A stretch of 64,000 nucleotides of DNA, taken from positions 1,032,492-1,096,491 of the forward strand of contig NMRA01000003.1 of NCBI GenBank assembly GCA_002633005.1, in the 5' to 3' direction. Origin of the DNA: Phoronis australis. Taxonomy: Eukaryota; Phoronida; Phoronidae. Both the position numbers and the translations under genes were made by a program. The notes beneath the pieces are model-generated. The model was not told where the DNA came from. It worked only from the letters and a program-made list of their open reading frames with translations, and ran no database searches. The stretch's first letter is position 1, and the number at the start of each line of letters is the position of its first letter. Below are positions 49,397 to 62,424 of the stretch, piece after piece.

Positions 49397-52300
49397 TCAC
49401 AGTAGGGGTTGCTGCTGTTGGTACATCTGTGGCTGAGTAGGGTAGCCAGCTGTCATAGATGGATGGAAACTGGCGGGCGGGCCAGTCTGACTCATGGCAG
49501 GGGCTGGTGGGTTGTAGGTCTGAGCTGGGACTGGGGCCGGCTGTTGGGATGTTGGCCCAGGAGCCATCATACTGTCGAGAAACAGGGATGCAATGATTAA
49601 GAAGTACATCGAAGTAAAAACGAAGAGGACAATTTTTAACATTGCGTAGTAAGACTGAACACCCTCATTCATTCAAAGTGAGTTCAACAGCATAATGCTA
49701 AAATTGCTTCAGCTTATTGACAATTCAAACTGATAAAATTAGTCAAACAGCTCAAAATCAGATACCTTGAATACTGTTGATTGGCAGGAGGCATTGATGA
49801 GTAGTTACTTGTCAATCCAACAGGCGGCTGTTGAGACATAGCAGGTAGTGAACCAGAAGGTGGCCCTGGCGTCATGTACTGCTGTGGCTGACCATTGTAC
49901 ATCTGAAAAAGCAGATAGTGGATAACAACTATTATTATGTTGTGTTTGATTCCATGTACGATTAGTTTCCTAGTTTGAATACATGGAAATTGTACGTAAG
50001 TGCAAAATTATCAAACTTTGAAACATTGAACTCTCCTTAAATCAAGACTAGGACAAAGCAACAAAGTACACACCTGAGGTTGCTGCGGGGGTGGCTGCGT
50101 ACCAGATGCGACCATGTAGCTGGCAGGAAGACCAGGTTTGGCATACTGACTGTATGTGGGCACTTCTTTCATTAGCGTGTGATACATCTGAAGAGCGTCT
50201 ACAACCCTGGTGTTGAGTTCCATGAGACTTGCATGTGTTCTGAAATAACATGGGTATGTGGGCAATGGTTTGAAAATATGACATAACAATGCAATTTGAA
50301 TTAACTAGCCAGTCAATTAAAAGCCAACTCCACCTACCGAACTTAAGTTTCCTCTTAAAATACAACGACCAGCATGAAAAATCTGTCTGTTTTGTAGTCC
50401 CCATAGAGTGCAATGTTAACATCATTTTGTAACTCTACCTAGTTATCTACCACACCAAGCTGTGTGTGTGCCTAACTAAAAACTGTGAACACGTGTATTA
50501 GGTGAATTCTGTTTTCAAGGAGGTCCACAACAGCTGGATAGTACATGATTGCGATAAGTGTTGAAAGCAAATGAAAAATATCATTAATTACACTAAAATG
50601 GCTCTATAACCAAGATTCCATTGATACAGGGATAAAAATGATGCCACAATGATAAATCTTAAATGATTTTAAGGAATAAAAGAGCTTGTAGCATAGATTT
50701 CACTAAAAATTAACAGGGTTTTACCATGATCAAACAAACATTGAAATTAACACCGCTCACAAAATCTGGTAAGCAACGAATATGCGTGTAAACTAGGGTC
50801 TCCAGGACTGGCTCTGATCACTAGTTATCATGGACACTGTAGCTGAATAGTGGATACACTTAGCATGAATGAAATAATGATGATAATAATAAACTTTATT
50901 TACAATAGATTTCAAAAACATGCCAAAGGCATGGTCCTCTAACAACCAACCTGTCCACTGTTTCTAATTCTTGGTCTATCAAAGGTCCCATAGCTTTACA
51001 TTGTTCTGAAAAGGAAAGAATAACAACAAGAAAACTGTTAGCACCAACACTGACTAGCTCGATACACTGGAGTATACTCTGGCACATATACACACAGCAA
51101 GATTAACAATAGTATTTCACGAAATGCTATGTTTTAATTGAAAATACTGTCATGTTGGCATTTTAGAGAAATTTTGATTTCATTACGCACTACTATGGCT
51201 AATAAAAAGTACCTTCTAAATTCAGCATCTCCATAGAATCAGGTTGTATATCACCCGTGGGATCTGCATTCTGTAGAAGTTCAAAACATTCGTCTATTTT
51301 TTGCTGAAACAAAGCAATACCACAACACCTTAATGAATGTTACCAAAACATTACAAAGCAATACGACAACACCTTAATGAATGTTACCAAAACATTATGA
51401 ATGCAACAGTAGTTGTTAGTAGAAATGGCCAACTGCAATCCAAGTGTAATCAACTGAATCAATTATTTTTTAACAATAACCACGGACCTATTATAGTTAA
51501 GACAAGGCTCAGCAATTGTTCCACTTCAATGTGTTCATTGTAAAAACAGATTTTTAATACACAATAAACAAGAATTTAAAAAGTTAAGTACAAATCAATG
51601 TTTCGATTTTTTTCTTTAAAAGCCAGAGCACAAATGAAAATGAAGCAGATGACTAAAACCTCAAGACACAAAAGGCATTTCAATTTAACAAACTCACATG
51701 CAGACAAAATGTGAAAAAAACCTCAACAAGACATCAAACTCCAGAAGTCCTTCAAACATTTTAATCAGCCTTCCCTCCAAAACATTGCCATGCTTTACTA
51801 CAACTATTCAAGTTTTATCACCATGGATACAGTAACACCTGAATATTTGCCACCAATGTGATACTACAAGTCAAGTGTTAAAATATCACTGAGAATGTGT
51901 AAAACAATAGGAATTTGAGTTATAGCCTTGGCTTAAGCACGTTGAAAATTTTAGAATCCTCTTACCCAACACATAATTACCACCAATAAAGAGTTTCCAA
52001 ACTTGCAAACTTAGCCCAAAAGACTATTTGTAGAATATTAATATTACATAACTCAAACCTTTGTGAACATCACATGTTCCAGTATCGGTAGCCAACCACG
52101 GTTCTAATAACACAGTGGCAAATCATTATAAAATATCACAACCTGTAAGCAATCCTAAGTGATATCACCCCTTGTTAAAGATTGCTGTGCAAAGATGGGT
52201 GTTACTCTGAATGAAAGACTGTTTTATGTAATACCAAGACTTCAAACTTATAATTTTAGTAGATGTTTGAGCAAGAAATGTGACAAAACTACAAAAAAAT

Positions 52301-55300
52301 CATAAGGCCGACACGTGCCAAATCTGAGGTTGCAGATCACTCAAAGCGAAGAAAAGATCTTATTTTTGAATCTGAAGGTCTTCTTCTGAGCAGCCCGGGA
52401 TGAAAATATCAGAAAACTGCCAACTTATGACCAGTAATGACTGAGGCATGAGGCAGAATACAAGACATTGCATCAACAAACTAATGAATTTGAAAAGTAC
52501 TAACTTACAATGATCACAAAAGCATGTAAATCAATCAGTCGCGTTACAGAAAGCTAAGAACAAGAAAATTTGTAAGACAAACTTCATCTGATGAGGCAAT
52601 CCCCCACCACGAGACAACCAGAACAAACAGTGGGTCTCACATAGGTGGAATACCATTTGACAGTGAAATACGTTTTAGTCCTCTTTTTGTCATAATGAAA
52701 CACGACAATGCCATAAGAATCTGACATGAATGTGAAAATGCATGATTGCAACCTAATGATTTTCATAACGTATGTGATCAATAGTTGTCAATAAGCAATA
52801 GTAAGAAGACCTGAGAACGCCACAACTTACTTCATCTATGTCTACGTCATCCGGGTCTGCAGGTTCTACAGTTCTAACCTCAACCTCGTCGTTAAACTGG
52901 ACAGATTTCTTTTCTGAAATTGAAAATCATCAAATGAATAAAGATGCATCATTCAGAGCAACCAAAGTAAATGGAGAGCAGAGAAGCACTTCAATGTCAC
53001 TTCCAGTTACTACGGTACGTAATTTCAGCTGCTCACAACAGAGGACGTGTCATATGAAAAGATCTCAACGCATAACATATAAAACGATTATTAGCAGAAC
53101 ACTGTGCCAGGAATTAAAAACTTACACATAAATAAACACCAGTGTAGGCCAGCAACGAAATGCAATTAAATTTCACATGTTAATGTATACAACAGGGGCA
53201 CGATTTCATACACGACAGGCACCAAAAAAAAAAAATGCAAATATTGAAATAATGATTGTAACTGCTCAGATTCACAAAGCAAGTCAAAATTTCATCAAAT
53301 AGGACAGTCTTACCAGGTTCCGGTTCGGCAGACAGGTCGGCAGTCACAAAGTTGGCCGGGAACAGACCTTCACCCCTCCACGAGCACCCCTTCCACCAGT
53401 TCTCGTCGCTGTCATCAAGTATACCAACTATTTCCCCTGCTGTAAAGGTAAGCTCATTGTCTTCTGCAGCTTCAAAGTCGTAAAGCGCCCGCACCTGAGA
53501 TATATTGGACAATAGTAATTATGATAACATTTGCTTGAGATTATGGACCACTATAAAAGAAAATAACAGCATTTACCACTGCGAAAAAGAAATCTTGATG
53601 TTTGCCAACAGTCTACAGTAATACAATGAACCAGCATAAAACAACAGCTTGAGATATTACACATTTGGATGTCTGCCAAACACCAAGTTTAGAGTGACAA
53701 CGGGTCAATGTAGCAAACTGTCCTCTTGCACAATTACCTTCCTTAATTCTCTTGACTTGGACTGAACAGGAGACGCGGCTCTGGCTGATGGGTATAGACT
53801 GCTGGTTTTGGACTTGTGTGAGTCGGCATCCTTCAGTGAAAGGGCTATGGCTGAAACATAAAGGTATACCTCTGTCATCCAGTGAAATAGCGATACCCCA
53901 ACTAGGAGGATGTCGAGCGAATTAGGCAGAGAACTTCCAACAGATGTCTGTAAATTACACCACTGTACCAGTGATACCAAGATAGTTCACCTTTCTACTG
54001 AAGTTTTAACAAAAACCACATTCCAGGGCAAATAACCCCCTTAATGGATGTTTTCTCGAGCTCTCAATACAGAAAAGTTGCAACCTAAATACTTTCAAAT
54101 TGTTTACATCCAATAAAAACAATTCAAAATTGGAAAGTGGTATCGAAATTGTAAACATCAAGGTCAAGTTAAGTCTAGTTTGCCACGGATGGTTGGGTGG
54201 CTGTCCTGGTCACCAATGACCAAATCTATCACTAATAAGAGATTACACACCATTTACTTAACAGTTACACCAGCTAAGCTGGAATCTATATTCAATTACC
54301 AAGACCATCCTCAAAACACTTTTACCCCTCACCTAATACCCACTTCTCTGACATGGGTGGTCAGGTGGGCAAAATATTTCATTCTTTCTTATTTTCCTTT
54401 TAGGGTGTATTACGAAATATTTAATGTTAATGTACGACCTCATCAACAAGTCTGTGTATTTAGCAAAATATCCAGAAAACTTTAGAAATAACTCAGTAAA
54501 AGTAACATTTCTTGAAAGCAGTAAGATTGTAGAATTTGGTTTTACACTTTTACCAATCTGCCATTAACTGGAACACGTGACCATGTATTTTCAGTAAAAC
54601 GTTTACCACTTTTTAGTAAAACAAAAAGGTATATTGATAGCGAAACAACGCTATCAATAACGAGACCAAACTTCGCTAAACCAGTAGTAGATTAGGAGCA
54701 CGCAAATACCCCTCCAGAGAAGCCATCACAGAAGAAGATTACAGACAGCAACTAAAAACTATTACCAAGATTTTCCAGAGGACCTCTAAATAAATGACAT
54801 TTGTGTAGCAGAGACTGACCTTTAGCAATATCATCTTCTTCCTGTCGACTGCCTACGACATTGGGATTTGTACTTAATGTGGATGAGGAACTCTTTGGCT
54901 GCAACATTGAAATTTTTTTAAAATTTACATCGTGCGCAGATTATACCCACAGTAAGCTTTCGCTGTTCTAGTCACAAACTTTTCCTTGAAGTAAGTAGAC
55001 ACTTAATTATTGACTAGGTAGGCAGACAAACAGTGCCCTTTCTGTCCAACATTATGGAGGACAAGCACTATAATATTGACATGCATTACTGAAAGAACTC
55101 TTGGATATTCAAATTTATCATGCAGATGTCAACAAATGAGAGAGTACACCTTGTCAACGGTATTCTTTGCCTCTCAACTTGGGGAGAGCTTGTAATGTGC
55201 TTTAACACATATAATGTCGTTTGTATGATGGGTCCATGGTTTTAATTAGATAAATGGAATTGAATGATTGGACATCAGTGAAGCAGATAGCACTGCGCGT

Positions 55301-58300
55301 ACACGTCATCTAAAGCCGTATTTACAAGGGAGACAATTGCCACGGAGCAACTAACACGGAACCACTGTGTGTAGGTGTAAACACGGCTGACACCGCGGTG
55401 GCCATTTTTGACACCGGTTTGAGAGTTGGTGCAAGCTGCACTTGATCAGTTCCTCTACTTTGAATTACACATCTAAATACAAAGTGGGTCAAAGTGGCAA
55501 GGATCATCTCTGTTATGCTTGCGCAACAGCGTATTTGCGGGTGATTCGCTAGCATTCCACGTGGCTTGTTTATGCAAGCATGTGCAGACAGTCTTCATGT
55601 AAATGACTGGCGCTGCTCTACTATCATGTAAATGTAACTAAAGTGGAGCAAGTCCCGCCGTGACAGCTCGAACCATGACAACCGTTCCCTATGTAAAAAC
55701 AGCTTAAAACTAAGAAAAAGCTTGTGACTGTGCACATAATCAACTTTTGGAATATTTTGACTTTTTTATAAAATAATTGCTGTAGTTATCTGAATTCAGG
55801 CTAGAGGAAAAATAGAGCGCCTGTCCTATAATAAGAATTAATTTCACTTGGTGTATTCTATCCAATAAAAATTTAAGACACAATCTGATATGGTCATACA
55901 AACACCAGCTGTTCTCTAGAGAAAGCATTGTGGGATAATGTAAGGAATTTGCCAGTGGTTAGTGATCAAAAAAGTTAATATTTCCCTGGGTCAGCAACTA
56001 GACATGACAGCACAGCCACAAGCTATGTGTTATCAGTATCAAACGAAACATGACATGAAACTCATTTTAAACAGAGAATACAACAGAGAGACATTGTACT
56101 AACTGCATCAGTTGAAGAGAAGTCTGCTCCATCTTTCTTTAGCTCATTATACAGTGATGGTATAAGGCTGAGTGAAGCATCTGATTTGAACTCATTTTCC
56201 GCCCACTTCTTTATCAGCGACCTCAGTTTTTCTGCAACTTTTGTATGAGCCTGCACAGAGATGACAAAGTCTCATTGAAATACATGGCCATCCTTCTAGA
56301 GAAACCATTTGAGTCTACTGCCACAGCAGTCACAACAAAACTAAAAGTGCAACTGAAACATGAAGCTGGTGTAAACTGCGTGATACATCTCCTTAGTAAT
56401 TGCCCTGAAATCTGATCAACAACACCTGTAATTAATGTGTTTCTCCCAACAAGTCTCATTATCCTGTAGACATTTCGTAATTCCTATAACAAATAGAGCT
56501 ATGCCATGGTAGTATAAAATGCTGGGATTTACAAAGTAGTTGGTGCATATGAAACAAAGTGCTTGAATGTGTGCATGAACCGATATTGGTGACAGAAATA
56601 TGCAAAGACAACAGATCCTACCAGGGTAAAAATTCTCCAATTTGGGACAGTTTTTAGAATATGGGGCAGTTCTAAATTTGGGACACACTTGGAAAAAATG
56701 GAATTTTCTCGATTCTGGAATTTGGGACAAGGGGAGCTTTTACTCACAAGGAACCTCATGCTGAGAGATTCCATTGATTCTTAATTAGGTGATTAGTGCA
56801 CTGGCCAAAACCGTGTGACCTAAGCAAGCCTGGTGCACACCAGAAGGCACCAGACAATTTGCATACTTTTTAAGGTCGATTTTGGCGTTCACCATATTTC
56901 TCAAATTTCGGACAATGTGTTTATAATCTACTCAGTGGGAAATTTTGCAGCCTATCCAGTGATTCGTGAATTAAGGAAACCCAAAATTGCTTTTTTCTAA
57001 AATCTGGGACAAGCTCTGACCTTAAGCTAAATAATTATAGTTTTTCACTGTCCACAATTGGATAATCTTTACCATAAGTGCAAAAGTATGAAACACACTT
57101 AAGGTGTGATAACTACTGCACCCTCTTTGAGTAGACGGCACATATAACACCTGTCTGATTCAGTACGATCCAAATTAAAAACTAACAACAGCAACTCACT
57201 TTTCCTCCAAGAAGTGATTTTGTTTGTGAAACAAAGTCCCTTGAGGCCACCTCCATTTGAAATCTCTTGCCGCAGTTATTAACACAGGCGTCAAGCAACT
57301 GGAAAATATTGAACATTCACCACACAGCCATCTAAAGCTTTGGAATGTTTTGAGATCTTACAAAGTAATCAAGAGGTCAAAAGAAATTATATCTACATAA
57401 GGTTATTAAGTTTTTAAAAAGTAAAACAGTGAAAATATCCAGTGACACAGGAGCAACCAGCATCGTAAATAATTGACAAGCTCAGAAGATTGGCGGATGT
57501 ACTTCTAAAACGAGCTGACAAGTGTACGAGATTAGCAGGTGTACTCACTAAAAAATTGGCGTTGTGATATTAAAAACTGCAACAGATTCCGAGTTTTTGA
57601 GTTTGCAATTTAACCACATCTACATAATGATCATCATGTAAACTTACCTACATGTTGATCATCAGCTAAACTTACCTACATGCTGATCATTGTGTAAACT
57701 TACCTACAAGCTGGTCATAATGTAAACTTACCTACATGTTGATCATAACGTAACCTTACCGTTAATGACTGCATGGCAACATGAGGAACTCTGTTGTTGA
57801 CCCTCTTAAGGATGGACCGTAAGCAGTCTTTAGGGCTGCAAGCAAGGATGAGAATAGTGATAAGATACACATCAGACAGCAATCACCTAACTGTCGCACT
57901 TCTTTCTCAGGAATGCCTGGTGCTTATTCCTGTATACTGAACTGATGACATGACAACCTTATAATAATAAACTTATAATAATACCCTTATCATACTAACC
58001 TTATAATAATAACCTTATAAAAATAATAACCTTATAATAATAATAATAACCTTATAATAATTATGTCAGGGACCCAAAGCAAAAGTTGACAATGGGGGTC
58101 CCTTCAATGATGACAATTCACACAACGTGCCTACGCACAATGACTACATGCAGTTTATACAGCATAATATGTTAATATGGCAGTTCGCATTGTGTGTCCA
58201 AAGGCTGAAAAATGCCTCCAACTGAAATAAACCAAGTTTACAATCAATCACTCAAAGTCATTTATTGTACATCATAGGCATTGCCTACACATACAAAAAT

Positions 58301-61088
58301 ACATAAATTCAAATGTATAATCAGAGAACCAAGTTTGCATGTAGTTCATAGTACAGCAGAGTTAAGTTATGAAGGCTAAGTTGGTCTATTACAAAATTGA
58401 CATTGAAATTGTTATGTTCATTTAATGATAATTTCCTTCAGCCTCATTCATCAGCATAATTAGTCTAAAAATAGTGTTACGTATGAGTCTGTCGTATACA
58501 TGGAGTGGTGAAATCAACTCTCACTGTGAACATCGTAAACTACACCAAAAAAACAGTTTACCTGCTATTTTTGCTCTAACTTCCACCAAAACGGGGAACG
58601 TGAAATAATTCACAATTATTTGCTTCAAGTAAGAAATTCCTGACAATTTATACAGAAGAAACGTCGTCAAATAGATGGTTTACAGTTTTTCACAGATTGA
58701 GAAGATTGGCATAGTTTGAAATGTTAAAGGTACATTTCATTCGCACTTCCGACATAAAACATGGGAATCACAAAATCACTCGGACAAAAGTCTCAACGCT
58801 TCTTTTACATTATAGCAAATGGTTTCTACCGCTAAAATGGACTTCAATATGGCCAACTATCGACTTGAAACGGACCAAAACTGACGACTTCTTCACTGTT
58901 CTTTTTATTTGCTGAACATGATTGGGGCTGGAAAATAATTTCATCATGGTGTACAAAGGCTGAGGCACCTTTAATGTCTTTGAAAGACTTGTTCCATAAT
59001 TTGCATTTTAGGCAAAGAGCACAAAGGAAATGTCTCTTCAGCAGGACTGTTTAAAGTGGCTACAAACTTGCATTCCAGCACAGAAATCAACTTTCGTTTT
59101 AGATTGTTTTACCATAATGAAACTGCCTATAAACTCACCTTCCATCATAAAAATCTAAATTTTCACAGAAGCAAATTTTAATTTAGACCATTTAGTGTTA
59201 CGAAATTGATCTCAAATTGTTCTCAGGTCAAACTTGAAGTGATTTCAGGGCCTCAAATGAACTTACGTCACACATTGACCTGAAATTTGTGAGCTTTGTC
59301 GGAAGAAATCTAGAACTGTTAGTGCTTCCTGAGCCCAGCGATCACTTCTAAATTGAGAAAGGAAGAACATAAGACCACTTGTTTTCGACAGATAGCATGG
59401 GTTTAATTTTGCTTTCAGATCACAATCACTGCACGAAAAACTGATGAAGAAATTAACAAAGCATTTTGAGCATGTGTTCAATTTGTTATTTGTGACTGGT
59501 CTGTCACTTCATGCTCTTATTTTGTGTGGGCCTCTGGGTGCTGCAGGGCAGTAACTGGTCGCTTACATTGCAAAGTGGGAAGGCTGGCCCTTCCTAAGTT
59601 CCACAGTAGGCAACAGTTTACAATGTAACTATCAATACACTGCATAATCCTTTCTATTGCCAAAGCAGGCTACTTCCCTACATCAGTTGATCGCAAACAC
59701 GCATAGCCATTGAGTGATTACTTACCCTGTGTCACTTTGAGCCACCTTATCACAGATGTCCATAATCAAAGCCCAGTCTTCTGCTGTGTTCTTTTCACTA
59801 GTTGCCTTTTCTGCAAGTAGACCATGGTCTGATTATTTGCCGAGTACACAACCTTAGCAATACTCACTAACAGGGGTCCCGGATTTTGAGAACCAGTTTG
59901 ATGTCTGTTATTCAATGGAGAAAGCTGGTCTCAAAATGCGGGACCTTTTAAGTGACCATGACCAACATTCACCATATGGGTGAAACATTCAGCCAACACC
60001 TTTAATTTCATGAAAGAGGTTACAACATTATTCGTGGAAACTTGTGATAATAAGAAGTGTAACGTTAGTAGCGAGATAGCCTCAGATAATTCCTTGATAT
60101 GAATAATTTAGATACTAACCTTAATAACGTGAAATGGCATCTTATATATTTAGCACCACAGGCTCAAGTTTGGACAAGTTTGTCAAACAGGGCAGTCGAT
60201 GTTTTAATACTCAATTGCCAGCTTGAATTACCTTGTCCTTTGAGTCCCCTTCAACGTTGTGTATGCCAAGATTACCAACACTCAATAAAGTTCTTGTTTT
60301 CTTGCCTTAGCAGCTAAGGTTCATTATGTTTATAACTCAGTATAGGGTATAGTGATGTTGCTTGGTATATTTGACTGTTGACCTACCAGACTTAAGGCAA
60401 GTTATTTCTGAGCTGACAATTTGAGTATTTCTTTTTTTAACGTCATCATAATTTAACTGGCTGCAGATAAACACCAGTCAGGACTGGTCAGTGAGACGAG
60501 ATGTATGACAAATGCAGGGCACAAGAGTAGAAGCCATGCACATACTCGGTGGCACTAAGTAATCACAAAAAAGAATAGAGCATAAAAGTTTACAGTTTAT
60601 TTCAATTGCTCATATAAAGATATTCTCTATAGTGCGACATGCGATCGTAAGACTAATAGAAAAATCGTGATTTCAGAATCCACGGTTAGTCTACGTCTAT
60701 GAATATGATGAAGACAGTTCAACTGAAAACCTAAATCATAACATTGCAATATTTCATTACATTTACATTAAAATTGCAATATAAAAATCATAAGCGGAAT
60801 TAAAATCTCTTCAAGTGACAAAACGGTGTTCCCAGTGCCTATAATTAGTATCAGCGTAAGTCCCGTACAGTTGCTGATTCATCAAAGAGCTGTAAGTAAA
60901 CTGAGTAACACACACTTCAGAAAACAACAATGACTATGGTAGCAAGACGCATTAATATACTGAAATTACCTACACTCTTTGAAATCAAAATAATCTGTAA
61001 ATTAGGCATAAAAATACTATAAGCTATATAGTTTACACCTACCGACACTTGTGTCAAAAGGCGACGAGCTACTACCAAAAAACGACAT
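49397..61088 (-). CDS. STAM: STAM, signal-transducing adaptor molecule (ESCRT-0)
   Basis: Endosomal adaptor that pairs with HRS and sorts ubiquitinated receptors. Fourteen coding exons: 61088-61043, 59810-59726, 57835-57760, 57298-57200, 56250-56104, 54898-54820, 53850-53738, 53494-53314, 52913-52831, 51303-51213, 51005-50951, 50239-50074, 49902-49766 and 49571-49397. All junctions are GT/AG and in phase, giving about 510 residues (human STAM 540, STAM2 525). Domains: VHS about 16-150 ([46 protein letters not shown]); UIM about 172-189 ([20 protein letters not shown]); SH3 about 216-275 ([36 protein letters not shown]); GAT coiled-coil about 290-380; then a Pro/Gln/Tyr-rich tail ending QQQQPLL. 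The start [12 protein letters not shown] replaces MPLFATNPFD of vertebrates. A tandem array of donors follows the third exon. Confidence 0.95.
50888..50950 (-). repeat. Retroelement-like 3' end with hairpin and AATAAA beside STAM exon 11
   Basis: The minus strand gives the hairpin ATGCCTTTGGCAT, then AATAAA (50900-50895), then a TTATTATTATCATC tail. It begins within about 15 bases of the exon 11 donor at 50950. Confidence 0.5.
51309..51396 (+). repeat. 44-bp direct duplication at a STAM acceptor
   Basis: ACAAAGCAATACCACAACAC and the bases after it recur 44 bases later with one change seen. The first copy starts five bases from the exon 10 acceptor CAG, so the branch-point region of this intron is duplicated. 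Confidence 0.85.
55312..55708. mobile_element. Non-autonomous inverted-repeat element, family M, copy 3
   Basis: Left end AAAGCCGTATTTACAAGGGA, right end TATGTAAAAACAGCTTA; internal CACCGCGGTGGCCATTTTTG and CACTTGATCAGTTCC match the copy at 41.6 kb. It lies in STAM intron 5. Confidence 0.7.
57640..57759 (-). repeat. 28-bp tandem array of 5' splice-site sequence, STAM intron 3
   Basis: Read on the minus strand, the intron begins GTAAGGTTACGTTATG and ends its first unit CATGTAG. Four more units each begin GTAAGTTTA and end TAG. Donor hexamers sit at 57759, 57731, 57703, 57675 and 57647, exactly 28 bases apart. The first is the real exon 3 donor. Confidence 0.88.
57957..58064 (+). repeat. ATAATAACCTT-type microsatellite
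   Basis: Irregular AT-rich tandem with AACCTTATAATAAT units in STAM intron 2, immediately followed by a dispersed repeat end. Confidence 0.8.
58245..58320 (-). repeat. Retroelement-like 3' end with hairpin and AATAAA
   Basis: The minus strand gives the hairpin AGGCAATGCCT, then AATAAATGACTTTGAGTGA. Same layout as at 50.9 and 36.97 kb. It lies in STAM intron 2. Confidence 0.4.
59872..59950. repeat. Short palindromic element, GTCCC...GGGAC
   Basis: GTCCCGGATTTTGAGAACCAG is matched by the inverse CTGGTCTCAAAATGCGGGAC, with TTATTCAATGGAGAAA in the centre. Relatives are at 7438-7505 and 22440-22500. Confidence 0.6.
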
Positions 61089-62131
61089 GATTACACAAGA
61101 AAAACTACAGACACCTTCCTTAACTTCTTGGTCTAAAATAAGTTTAACGCATGCGCAAGTGTCACAAGGAAGTGAATCATCTCCAATAGATGACACTAGT
61201 ATAGCTGATGAACGAAACCCGGCAGGAGTTCCAGGGAACCTACAGCCGCAGACGGTTTCAATTCTATTCTGGCTCGCAATTAACTTAGCAATGAAGACTG
61301 ACCCTCTCAAAAACTTGGACACAGCAGCTGGGAGGCCGGGGTGCAAATCCGCCAGAATTTATTAGCGGTTGGCTCAGCATTTTCCATTCATTTGAAAAAA
61401 TATAGTGCGAAAAACAAATTTGTCTGATTTACCAGAAAATTGTCGGAATTCGACTGTGAGTTTGAAAATCTGATTGGGAAGTAAGGAAAACCGTTTGCTT
61501 CATAACATTATCCGTTCAAGGTTATGTAGGATCTTAGTCTGCACATTTGAACAAATATATCAGAGTCTACAAAAGTGTAGAATAACTCAGCAAAAGTAGT
61601 ATTATTTGATTGTTGACTTTATACCAATCTGCCATTAATAAATTTGATCGTGTTTATTAGTAAAAAATAGCAAATAGGAATTTAAGTCCTATTTTTGATA
61701 GTCATTCATGCAAAAGTTGAACATCTTAAAAATAACTCCTTACACTGTATTGGAGAAGCATGCTTAAAGCATTACTATCTTAAAGTTTTATGTGAAACGA
61801 TTCAGCAACTTCTACGAAATGATGTTCCGAAGCTAGCCAAAATTGAACATTTTTCTAGGGTCCTAGATAATCTTATCTTTTGGTGTGTGAATTAGTGTTC
61901 GAAGACACAGATATAGGCATAGACAATCTGGTCCAAATATTTGTACACTTATTCATTTAACTAAACGTAATAAGTTTTCAAATAATATAGAAATAAATAA
62001 TTTGTCCGTGTTATCACAAGGGTGTAAGTTTTTCCTTGTGGGTCATTAACTGAAATTCGAGCCGCATACAATTTCCAGATGAGAGAACAATTCCGAACTA
62101 AAATATTGACTGTGATGAATAATTCAGTTAC

Positions 62132-62198
62132 CTGTTGTCCTTGCCAATAAAACGAGCTCAGCCTGACGATCCCTCATAGACATAGCATTAGCAGTCAT
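62132..62198 (-). CDS. Possible alternative first coding exon upstream of STAM
   Basis: On the minus strand an ATG at 62198 opens a 22-codon frame beginning MTANAMSMRDRQAELVLL, and the exon ends ACAG before a GTAACT donor. It ends in phase 1 with a G, exactly like STAM exon 1, so it could splice to STAM exon 2 without changing the frame. The sequence is arginine/leucine-rich and not recognised. It may be chance: no transcript or conservation is available here. Confidence 0.22.
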
Positions 62199-62258
62199 AG
62201 AAACTTTGACAAACAATGCAAAACATTATCGCCGTTTTAAGGCCGAAAGATACGTTTT

Positions 62259-62424
62259 ATTGTGGGTGGGATAGACTTAGAGGGGGGCCAAGGGGGGCCA
62301 TGCCCCCAAAATTCTCCCAGATTCCATTTGGCAGTACGCGGGTGCGAATGTCTGACGGGCAAAATCCTGGCTAATACTCTGCCTTGGCCCCCCCCAAACT
62401 CAAAATCCGGGATCCGCCCCTGCA
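62259..62424. mobile_element. Short hAT-like MITE
   Basis: The right end AAATCCGGGATCCGCCCCTGC is the typical terminal motif; the left end is GC-rich and degraded (GGGTGGGATAGACTTAGAGG). The interior is GC-rich with CCCCC/GGGGG runs. Confidence 0.5.

Noticed and set aside
61051-61365. Plus-strand frame of 104 codons opposite STAM exon 1
   Set aside because: Antisense shadow of the STAM first exon and 5' UTR.
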